From Euperipatoides rowelli (lineage: Eukaryota; Onychophora; Udeonychophora; Euonychophora; Peripatopsidae), in assembly GCA_003024985.2 (NCBI GenBank), contig PXIH01S0149616.1: DNA of 10,640 bases, one strand, 5' to 3'. The position numbers were made by a program, and so were the translations under genes. This document shows, piece after piece, positions 1 to 6,484 of this stretch. A model generated the notes under the pieces. The model made no database searches. It saw nothing but the letters and a program-made list of their open reading frames with translations, and had not been told where the DNA came from. Each line of letters starts with the position of its first letter. Position 1 is the first letter of the stretch.

Positions 1-167
1 AAAAATGAAATATTGCACCCAAAAAAGTCATGCATTTTTTTTTACATTGTTATATAATATAGTTTCACAAGCCAAATTAATTCTTCAATTAAAATTAATA
101 TTTTATAAATTACTTCATTCCTCTAAAATTAAGTAAAATCCTGAAAGCAAATATTTTTTTTTTCAAG

Positions 168-343
168 CTGAACCTGCCAATATTCTGAAAAACAATCAAT
201 ATTGAGAATCAAAACATCTGAAGACCTCTCAAGAACTTAATGAATCAATTCAATCTTTCTGTTCTGGTAACAAAGATGTAATTGAGTTGAAACAAACCAT
301 CAGAGAGTTTGAAAAACTTAACATCTCAAATGCACAAAACTAA
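168..343 (+). pseudogene. Candidate terminal exon, coiled-coil-like, with one in-frame TGA
   Basis: A long T run ending in TTTCAAG supplies a good 3' splice site, with the AG at 166-167. From 170 one frame reads GAA CCT GCC and runs to TAA at 341-343, broken only by TGA at 203-205. The 45 codons after that TGA are rich in Glu, Lys, Gln, Asn and Leu, unlike the Phe/Ile/Tyr-heavy translations typical of this AT-rich DNA. Codons 278-322 (starting VIELKQTIREFEKLN) place Val, Leu, Ile and Phe at 3-4-3 heptad spacing, as in a coiled coil. AATAAA follows the stop at 356-361. I infer the last exon of a + strand gene whose other exons lie to the left, now possibly a pseudogene. A CGA to TGA change by CpG decay is one explanation of the stop. 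Alternatively TGA is the true stop and the rest is 3' UTR. I recognise no family. Confidence 0.35.
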
Positions 344-355
344 GACATTTCATGC

Positions 356-361
356 AATAAA
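356..361 (+). promoter_or_regulatory. AATAAA polyadenylation signal
   Basis: A canonical AATAAA hexamer lies 12 bases after the TAA that closes the 168-343 frame and is followed by the T-rich stretch GTTTTAATTTTATTTAC. Position and downstream context fit a transcript end for that exon. The hexamer is common by chance in DNA this rich in A+T, so its weight comes only from its placement. Confidence 0.3.
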
Positions 362-551
362 CAAGTTTTAATTTTATTTACAATCCCCCCAAAAAATTAT
401 CTGGAGAATATATATATGATTTGATCCTTCATTCTATCCTCATTTTAAAAGTACAAATTTTTAAGTATAGACCACATTAATATGAACATGAATTTTAGAA
501 ATTATTCATGCATGTATTTTTGGGTAACTTTTGAGTTCAAATCAAAACGTT

Positions 552-768
552 TTATTTAAGATCTATGTATAACTAATGTCAGTTTTTTAAGTTTTATGTA
601 TAACTAATGTCAGTTATTTAAGTTCAATGTATAACTAATGTCAGTTATTTAAGTTCTATGTAGAACTAATGTCAGTTATTTAAGTTATATGTATAACTAA
701 TGTCAGTTATTTAAGTACTATATATAACTAATGTCAGTTTTTTAAGTTCTATGTATAACTAATATTAG
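552..768. repeat. 31-bp minisatellite, seven tandem copies
   Basis: The core AACTAATGTCAG (last copy AACTAATATTAG) starts at 571, 602, 633, 664, 695, 726 and 757, exactly 31 bases apart with no insertion or deletion. The rest of each unit is of the form TT(A/T)TTTAAGTTCTATGTAT with scattered substitutions. The first copy (AGATCTATG) and the last are the most diverged, as expected for array edges. No unit contains an obvious gene signal, and stops (TAA) occur throughout, so it is not a coding repeat. Confidence 0.97.
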
Positions 769-770
769 TT

Positions 771-1682
771 CAATCAGTATACTCTCTTAAAAGTTACATA
801 TGATTGATGTTTCCGGGCTTCTGAGAATAGGTGGTATTCGAATGTAAACAGAAATCTACAATATCTGTAGACTTGGTTTAAGCTTAATAGATTTCCAATT
901 TTCTTTTCACCTTTAACATTTTGTTTCAACACAATTTTCTACATAGAACTCTTTTGTCAGATACTGGTGACATACTGTATTTCTGATTTTTATGTTATTA
1001 CATAAATTAATCTTCATTTAACATGTTCACTGCTAGAAGATAGTTCTAATACTCATCCTATGTGCTGAATTCATATTAACAAAATATTGAAAATTGACTC
1101 AGATCTGATTCATCAGCAGTTAATTTGTTAATACATCTTTTTTTTTCATTTATGCCACTTTTTTGATATTAGATGCCACTATAAACCTACCACTATTTTA
1201 AAAATAAGTGTCTTTATTTATAGTTGGTTCCAATAGAATTTGCCATTTTTTAAGTTTTCTCTTTATTCCATTATTTCTTTTTTTATTTTTTTAAATCATA
1301 AAAACACTATGTAGGCTACTTTTGATTACCAACTAACATTCATGTATATAATTACAATATATCACTAGTTTTTATTCAATTTTTACATTTATTTTTCATT
1401 TTTTGCACAGACGACACATGCTTCACTCAACTTTTCAAATTAAAGGCACTTTAGCCTGAGCAGACTTCAACAGTTATTGAAAAATTATCTCAAATCAGTA
1501 CAGTAGTTTTAATAGATATTTTATGTTTTTTTTATGGTCACAGATAGCATAATATTGCACTCAACAAAGCTCATGTGACACATTCTTTTGTGTCCAATTT
1601 TTGAATTACCAAATAAATTAACCTTGCCAAAATTATTTTTATTTTATGAAATTTTCCATTGGTTTATTATTCTTGTTTCCAG
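771..1682. other. AT-rich non-coding stretch
   Basis: I see no gene here. A small hairpin, TCTACA/TGTAGA, lies near 853-869. A pyrimidine tract ending in TTTTTTGCACAG near 1398-1410 resembles a splice acceptor, but every frame behind it closes within about 16 codons. The hexamer family described in the findings occurs at 1312 (TAGGCT). Confidence 0.6.
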
Positions 1683-1784
1683 ATATTGATTTCTATGCCC
1701 CTTAACCCTGCAAACACGTGTCTCCATCCTCCTCTGAGAACACCCAACAACTACAGAAAATTTAATTCAAATGGAGTTTTTTAA
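1683..1784 (+). other. Possible exon behind a splice acceptor, weak
   Basis: TTATTATTCTTGTTTCCAG ends at 1682 and is a good 3' splice site. Directly behind it one frame stays open for 33 codons to TAA at 1782-1784; the other two close early (TGA in the third codon, TAA by the ninth). The stretch is clearly less AT-rich than its surroundings and encodes a Pro/Asn/Leu/Thr-containing peptide with PLRTPNNYRKF near the end. It contains the palindrome ACACGTGT (1714-1721), whose centre CACGTG is the canonical bHLH E-box. No AATAAA or donor follows nearby. An open stretch this long is expected several times by chance in a window of this size, so this is only a candidate. Confidence 0.12.
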
Positions 1785-2260
1785 ATTTATTTTATACATA
1801 TTACACTTTTTGGTCTCGAAGGATGGTTATGCACCTGATTTATCATATTTTATATACTTATGCGATAAAATATTCCTATGGCAGCAGATTCTTTTATAAA
1901 ATTATTTCAGAGCATTCTATTGTTGATAAAACCAATTAATTTCCAATTAGCTATTTGTATTAACATTAATTTATATTTAACATTATTTATGATTTTTCAA
2001 TGTTAAAAAAAATAACTACTGTAATCTTACTGTATCTTCAGATTAAACTTCTTATAAATTCAAATATTAAATGATATCCTAATCCATTTTGAATCTGCCA
2101 TTTGGTTATAGCTATTTAAGAATTTCACCTGTCCTACAAATGCAATTCATGATTATCTCTTAGAAATTAGTAAATCCTACCTTTAACAATTTGTTCTGTT
2201 CTTAGATTTGACAAAATGTGAAGTGAGTAAAGATAGCACAACTGATACTTTATAATATCA
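1785..2260. other. AT-rich non-coding stretch
   Basis: I see no gene or repeat here. A good acceptor (TTGTTCTGTTCTTAG, ending 2205) and a GTGAGT donor (2223-2228) lie only 17 bases apart, too close to be taken as an exon without other evidence. Confidence 0.6.
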
Positions 2261-2407
2261 TGATTACTGAACCCTAATTGGAATATGATCGTGTTCCGAA
2301 GCCAGTATCAGCGCCATCTACACTTGGCATGGGAGCCATTTTCAGAAAATTAAAAAAAAAAAAGTTTGATGTCCATGTCAAGGGCTTAAACGCTAGTGAT
2401 TACTGAA
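2261..2407. repeat. GC-richer island between 11-bp direct repeats
   Basis: TGATTACTGAA occurs at 2261-2271 and again at 2397-2407, flanking 125 bases that are much less AT-rich than the surroundings except for a run of 12 A (2352-2363). Flanking direct repeats of this length are the usual mark of an inserted element, but the A run is internal, not next to the second repeat, so it is not a simple poly(A) retroposon. Both strands carry short protein-like frames: + strand, 42 codons from 2278 to TGA at 2404-2406; minus strand, an ATG in good context (GAAAATGG) near 2340 that reads 21 codons. AATAAA at 2406-2411 overlaps the + strand stop. GCGCCATCT (2311-2319) is, on the minus strand, AGATGGCGC, the core of the CTCF consensus. 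Which of these is meaningful is unknown. Confidence 0.4.
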
Positions 2408-2411
2408 TAAA

Positions 2412-3069
2412 TTTTTTTTTAATAATTATATATTATAAAAGTTAAATTTAACGATACTTTCATTGGTACCATCAGTAAATTTTCATTTTTAGTAGCTTTG
2501 TATAATTTTATAGTCATGATGATTTAAGTTTATACAATTTGCATCAGGTCACATGAATGAAATTACAAATATTTTAAGCCACTATTTTTTTGTTGCGATT
2601 TGCTGATTAGTGTCACATGGTTTTCTGGCTTTTGGAATATTCTTTAAACACTTTATAATTTTGGCATGCTAATCTTTTTTTTTTTTTTTTTTTGTGTTTG
2701 ACTAATTTTAAACAAAATCAAATCAGAACTTAGCTTAATAATACAAATGATAAATATAACATTTTATGCAGAAGTGATGATTAGTTATTCTGTTAGCGAG
2801 GCTACAAAAAGTCTGTCACATACACACATACACCTGGATATTATTTAGAAAATAATAAAAGCCTATTTTTTTATTTTTAGCCTCACAAAATTTCTATACA
2901 GACAAATACTTGAAATACATAAAACATTCCCAGGCATTTTCAAGAAAATATTCAAACTTTTTTTTTTTAAAGGTCAAATGTAATGGATTTTTTATATTTA
3001 TTTTTATTATTGATTTCCAAAGATTTTTACTAAAAAAAAATATCCACTAGAAAAAAAAAAAATAATAAT
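2412..3069. other. AT-rich non-coding stretch with homopolymer runs
   Basis: I see no gene here. The stretch contains 19 consecutive T at 2675-2693 and 12 consecutive A at 3051-3062, plus a short CA-rich patch (CACATACACACATACAC, 2818-2834). A T run of this length could be the antisense poly(A) tail of an old retroposon, but I found no body or duplication to support that. Confidence 0.6.
2675..2693. repeat. Poly(T) run, 19 bases
   Basis: Nineteen consecutive T, the longest homopolymer in the window. It may be a slippage-prone mononucleotide repeat or the remnant of a minus-strand poly(A) tail. Confidence 0.95.
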
Positions 3070-3189
3070 TTACAATTCAATTTTTAAAATAATTGTCTTC
3101 AGCTCCTCCCTCTTAAAACAACATTGTCCACTGTATACACCAGGGAGATATTTTGTGATGTCATAGTTTAGAAATGAATACAGATTGGT

Positions 3190-3869
3190 CTACTTAACTA
3201 TAGAATATTGTTATCTTTTTTAGCTTAAAGCTGGAAATCCTATGGATTAAGTTTAAAAATACTTGTAAAATATCATAATCAAATTCACCCTTTGTGCTAA
3301 TGATCCAATTTGCTTTTTTTAAAAAAAAATCAAATTGACCTTTAATACAAGTTGCACATACCTCTATTTACATGTTAAATCATTACAAAGAAAACAGCTG
3401 TAGGGAAAATTTTGTCATCAAATTAAACTCAGGCCCCCCAAAAATGTGAAAGTTTCAATTTGGAATCTCAGACTGAGGATAGCAATAGTCTTAATTTTAT
3501 CTTTAAAAACGTTTTTTATGCATTTTAATTTTTTTTCCAATGGATTTTTTTTTTAGTAATTAGCTTTGAAAATCAATAATAATAAAAAATTTAAAAAATC
3601 AGTAACATTTGACCTTTAAAGTATAAACAAATTTCAAAAGATATTTCAACAAAATAATTATACATGACCAAAAATTAATAAATTTATCTTTCTTTAGAGG
3701 TATACTTTAGAATGAGTGTCTTAGTTTTTAAATAAAACAATACTAATATTTTCTAACTAATAATACTTTTATTATGATTGATGTTAACTTTTTATATGAC
3801 AAATTAAAGCTTCAAATGAATATCTACTAAACTAGTTTATTATTATTTTAAAATTTATTATTCCCACAT
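3190..3869. other. AT-rich non-coding stretch
   Basis: I see no gene here. CTCAGACTGAG near 3467-3477 is a small perfect palindrome around a central A. On the minus strand AATTTTCCCTACAG ends near 3397 and resembles a splice acceptor, but the frames behind it are short. The remainder is A/T tracts. Confidence 0.6.
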
Positions 3870-3887
3870 TTGTATTTACTACTTTTT
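3870..3887. repeat. Target-site duplication, distal copy
   Basis: TTGTATTTACTACTTTTT here matches 4170-4187 (TTGTATTTACTATTTTTT) at 17 of 18 positions, exactly 300 bases apart. The match extends to 3890/4190 with one more mismatch. It brackets the SINE between them. Confidence 0.8.
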
Positions 3888-4085
3888 ATTAAAAAAGAAT
3901 AATAATAATTCCTGTTATTAATGGGAAATTCATCTTTAGTGATAATGCAATTAAATATTCAAGAATTAAATTCACTAATTACTACAAGAAAAACAGGTTG
4001 TAAAGAGCCAGCGTACTTAGTAAAAAAACCCATAGCAAGATGTTCTAAGCCTGGGAAAAAAACCATTCCTTAACCAGCTCAGCTG

Positions 4086-4096
4086 GGAATCGAACT
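4086..4096 (-). promoter_or_regulatory. Pol III B box of the SINE
   Basis: The minus strand reads AGTTCGATTCC, 10 of 11 against the B-box consensus GGTTCGANTCC. Confidence 0.8.
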
Positions 4097-4145
4097 TATG
4101 CTTTCCTAGCATATGACCTCAACATGACAGCAGCCAGCAATGCTA

Positions 4146-4157
4146 CTGACTGAACCA
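4146..4157 (-). promoter_or_regulatory. Pol III A box of the SINE
   Basis: The minus strand reads TGGTTCAGTCAG, 10 of 12 against TRGCNNAGYNGG, and lies 12 bases from the presumed element start, as in a tRNA gene. Confidence 0.75.
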
Positions 4158-4169
4158 GCTTGTCAGGAC

Positions 4170-4187
4170 TTGTATTTACTATTTTTT
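4170..4187. repeat. Target-site duplication, copy at the tRNA head
   Basis: TTGTATTTACTATTTTTT matches 3870-3887 with one mismatch and directly abuts the tRNA-like head of the minus-strand SINE. Confidence 0.8.
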
Positions 4188-5122
4188 GTTCACTTTCATC
4201 ATGTTTATTTCAGAGAAATATTATCCTCATATTTAAATAATTAAAAAATATATATACTTCATATTTCATCATTATAACTTTATATAAAATAACACACACA
4301 TGTATAGCTGTCTTAAAGTAAGCCTATATGTATCTTAAATTTTGAATAAACTAGTCACCAAATATTAATGCTGTCCTATTATATCCTCAACAATTTTTAT
4401 TTTTTCCTTTTTTTGTCCTCCTCAGATACAATTTATTGTTGAGACGCATACATTTAACTGAAAAACCATATTTCTTTTGTAGTTAATAGGCCTATGTGGT
4501 TTGTTTATAGATAATCCTGATGCTTTTCTGAAAGCAATATTAATTTCTGGAAACATTTTTAATAAGTTCCATTTATATTTTAAAACACACAGTTTTTCTT
4601 CAGACTTTCAAAACACTTACTTTTTACAAAATATTTATCCTGGAATGTTTTTCTCATTATTCAAAAACTTGTGACGGTTGCTTTACTTAGTGATAATTAA
4701 TATATATCATCATTTCTTTGTTGATAACCCTAGTAGTTTCCCTTTCTCATCATCAATATGTTTTCTATCATAATAATTTTTCTTTGTAGGTTTTTCTCAA
4801 TATTTATGATATGGTTTGTTTGTGGGCCATCAAAATCCAATAATGATTGTTTGCTTTCATTAGTAAAATTATCAAAGTTTTTAATTTCTAAACCTGATAG
4901 ATTTTATTTATCTCTGTCAAAATGTGTATTAGCCTATCCAGTTTTATATTTCCTGTTAGAATTTTCACACTATCTGTAATAAAATTCATTTGTAGAACAT
5001 TAGGATCATGTTACATTTGTCTCACTTTGATAACTCTTTCAAATGTGTCAAACATGGTAGACACAAATTTTTATTTGGTAAAACATAAACTTGTTTTTGG
5101 ATTTAAATTAGTTTGGGGTTGT
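4188..5122. other. AT-rich stretch without a supported gene
   Basis: Two overlapping + strand open frames of 73 and 90 codons (4758-4979 and 4922-5194) lie at its right end. Both translations are dominated by Phe, Ile, Leu, Ser, Val and Tyr, lack any motif I know, and are what T-rich DNA yields by chance, so I do not call them. A very strong isolated splice-acceptor-like tract (CCTTTTTTTGTCCTCCTCAG) ends at 4425. ATAGGCCTAT at 4486-4495 is a perfect 10-bp palindrome. Confidence 0.6.
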
Positions 5123-5345
5123 CTTCCGAATTGCGGATTCCAAATGGCACATTTTCATTATCATAGGGTTGTAGCATTATTTATTTACATGTAATTGTAT
5201 TTCACGTTTTGATTATCATTGGATTGGAGCTTAGTGTATTTCATACATAAGTAATTTGAGTTTAGGGTTTTGATTAAAGGTTAAGGTTAGATATGTAATT
5301 AAACTTTAGTTTATGGAGTCCATCTTGGAATCTTGTATTCGGAAG
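5123..5345. mobile_element. Inverted-repeat (foldback/MITE-like) element
   Basis: The left arm 5123-5147 (starting CTTCCGAATTGCGGATTCC) matches the reverse complement of 5320-5345 (starting CTTCCGAATACAAGATTCC) at 21 of 25 positions plus one single-base gap. The 170-odd bases between carry GGTTAAGGTTAG at 5279-5290 and a loosely repeated segment beginning ATTATCAT at 5158 and 5212. No transposase frame is present, so if mobile it would be a non-autonomous element. I did not find a clear target-site duplication immediately outside the arms, and the boundaries are therefore those of the arms only. Confidence 0.5.
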
Positions 5346-5481
5346 TGTCCCCTTAGTTTGACATGATAAGTAATTTCATAGTAAATTCTAGCTAACTTTC
5401 TGTAAATGGTATCCATTAGATACAATGATTATCAACACCTATGTTAACAAGCTGAGTGAACATTTTGGACCAGAACGATAA

Positions 5482-5619
5482 TCAATTCAACAGCTGCATG
5501 CATTGTCTTTTTTTAAAATTTGACTTGTCATTGGCCTTCAAACTCCAGAGCACATTTTCATCTGAAACTGACCAATGACATTGAGTGAATGTCACATGGC
5601 TAAAATGAATATCAGCCAT
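5482..5619 (-). CDS. Possible small ORF, 45 aa, unproven
   Basis: The minus strand reads from ATG at 5619 in a favourable context (AATATGGC, A at -3 and G at +4) for 45 codons to TGA at 5482-5484. The peptide starts MADIHFSHVTFTQCHW and ends KKRQCMQLLN. Its composition is balanced, with Trp, Cys, His, Asp and Lys, unlike the hydrophobic translations common elsewhere in the window, but the local DNA is also less AT-rich, which by itself lengthens frames and normalises composition. Part of it lies over a small inverted repeat (TGTCATTGG at 5526-5534 and CCAATGACA at 5572-5580). No domain, signal peptide or membrane segment is seen, no homologue is recognised, and no promoter or polyadenylation signal is obvious. 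It could equally be chance. Confidence 0.15.
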   Translation of the reverse strand: MADIHFSHVTFTQCHWSVSDENVLWSLKANDKSNFKKRQCMQLLN

Positions 5620-5635
5620 ATTGTTTTATTTACAG

Positions 5636-5790
5636 TCCTAACCTTCATACCAAGCTGAACGCTAACTCACCAAATCTACGATAATCAAGAGCTGCAATAA
5701 ATCTTTTTTGAATATTATTGATAATTTTTAAAAAACTTCCATCAGCTGAACTATAACCAATGAATGGCCATTTTCGATTAAATTATGCTC
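5636..5790 (+). other. Possible non-coding exon between splice-like sites
   Basis: TTGTTTTATTTACAG ends at 5635 and is a good acceptor. CTC followed by GTAAGT at 5791-5796 is a consensus donor core but lacks the preferred AG before it. All three frames of the 155 bases between contain stops (TAA in the second codon of one), so it could only be an untranslated or lncRNA exon. Chance pairing of sites cannot be excluded. Confidence 0.15.
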
Positions 5791-5796
5791 GTAAGT

Positions 5797-6049
5797 TTGC
5801 TAGGCAGACACTATTAAAATTTGCAAGAAGGCGGTTATCTTGATACATGTTCAAACTATGTAAATCCTTTTTAAAGAAAAATTATATTAGTTATACTTTT
5901 TTAACTCTTTTTAAGTCTTTAGAGCACTTTGAAAACTTAGAGTACTTGAGTTGGTTATTTTAATATCCTGTTGGCTAAAAACAGTCAAATTTTACATTTT
6001 TATTTTGTGTGTTTTCATTTAAATGAATTTTTTATGAAAATAAACTTTC
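5797..6049. other. AT-rich spacer
   Basis: I see no gene. A minus-strand ATG frame of 21 codons near 5788-5853 has no supporting signal. Confidence 0.5.
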
Positions 6050-6051
6050 TG

Positions 6052-6106
6052 CAGATGTCTCAGTAGAACAGTTGGCAAGAAAGCAGACTGACAACTGAGA
6101 CATCTG
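6052..6106. repeat. Perfect 13-bp inverted repeat inside the SINE head
   Basis: CAGATGTCTCAGT at 6052-6064 is exactly complementary to ACTGAGACATCTG at 6094-6106, with a 29-base loop. A shorter alternative stem, CAGTTG (6069-6074) with CAACTG (6092-6097), competes for the right arm. Confidence 0.9.
6056..6067 (+). promoter_or_regulatory. Pol III A box of the second SINE
   Basis: TGTCTCAGTAGA agrees with TRGCNNAGYNGG at 10 of 12 positions. It overlaps the left arm of a 13-bp inverted repeat. Confidence 0.55.
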
Positions 6107-6116
6107 GTTTGAATCC
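6106..6116 (+). promoter_or_regulatory. Pol III B box of the second SINE
   Basis: GGTTTGAATCC differs from GGTTCGANTCC only at the CpG position (TG for CG), a change expected from CpG decay. Confidence 0.7.
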
Positions 6117-6365
6117 TGCTTAGGGCATGGACGTCAGATGACACTTGAGGACAGTAAATTGTTTGAACTGTCAATTCTTAAAATGTTAACATATGTGAAA
6201 ATTGCCTAAAATGTTACATTGCAATAAACATAATTATTTATCAGTAAAGTTAATAAAAATAGGATAATTACATTTATTATTATTTTTTTAATTTACTTAT
6301 TCTGTTACTACTTAAACCTATACTTAGGCTATATACTTTGCTTTGTAACAATTTCTGACATTCTT

Positions 6366-6484
6366 CTTCCAACATTCCGCTTTCTAACATTGAATATTTT
6401 AATTATTTGTATCCATTCTTTTTTAAAAGGATCCCTAACCTTAGCCTTAACCTGACACTATTGATACAAAGGAATGTTGGGAAG
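6366..6484. repeat. Inverted-repeat element, 13-14 bp arms
   Basis: CTTCCAACATTCC at 6366-6378 pairs with GGAATGTTGGGAAG at 6471-6484, with one bulged base. The 92 bases between contain CCTAACCTTAGCCTTAACC (6434-6452), whose complement resembles GGTTAAGGTTAG in the 5123-5345 element. It may be a small foldback element. No duplication flanks it. Confidence 0.45.

Larger units (their letters stand above)
3888..4169 (-). mobile_element. tRNA-derived SINE with target-site duplications
   Basis: Read on the minus strand from 4169, the element opens with a tRNA-like head. It has an A box TGGTTCAGTCAG (complement of 4146-4157) about 12 bases in and a B box AGTTCGATTCC (complement of 4086-4096), the two halves of a type 2 RNA polymerase III promoter. 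Between them, just before the B box, TATGCT/AGCATA (4097-4113) forms a 6-bp hairpin like the long variable arm of a Leu or Ser tRNA. The body continues about 190 bases and ends in an AT-rich tail (ATTATTATTCTTTTTTAAT). Nearly perfect 18-bp duplications flank it at 3870 and 4170, so this is an intact retroposition unit of about 280 bases with no coding capacity. It would depend on a LINE for mobility. The family name is not recognised. Confidence 0.8.
6050..6232 (+). mobile_element. Second tRNA-derived SINE, different family
   Basis: TGTCTCAGTAGA (6056-6067) matches the A box at 10 of 12 positions and GGTTTGAATCC (6106-6116) is a near-perfect B box (GGTTCGANTCC), about 38 bases apart. The sequence between, CAGACTGACAACTGAGA, has the look of an anticodon arm. 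The tRNA-like head thus spans about 6050-6125 and is followed by an unrelated body and an AT-rich tail. The right end is uncertain. The only flanking match I found is the 7-mer AATAAAC at 6039 and 6223, too short to count as a target duplication. The head does not align with the SINE at 3888-4169 beyond the promoter boxes, so it is a separate family or an older copy. Confidence 0.6.

Noticed and set aside
552-768. CRISPR array
   Set aside because: The units are directly tandem, with no unique spacers, in animal-like DNA.
1411-1470. Exon after TTTTTTGCACAG
   Set aside because: All frames close within about 16 codons and no donor follows.
2206-2222. 17-nt microexon between TTCTTAG and GTGAGT
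   Set aside because: Too short and both sites are common by chance; no neighbouring exon to join.
4086-4157. Functional tRNA gene
   Set aside because: A and B boxes are good, but acceptor and anticodon stems do not fold properly and the unit has a SINE body, AT-rich tail and target duplications.
4758-4979. 73-codon + strand ATG frame
   Set aside because: Phe/Ile/Leu/Ser-dominated translation expected from T-rich DNA, no motif, and overlapped by another frame on the same strand.
4922-5194. 90-codon + strand ATG frame
   Set aside because: The longest frame in the window, but hydrophobic by composition, without recognised domain, and running into the inverted-repeat element at 5123. A real homologue found by search would reverse this.
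6050-6125. Functional tRNA gene
   Set aside because: No acceptor-stem pairing and a competing 13-bp hairpin; it fits a SINE head better.
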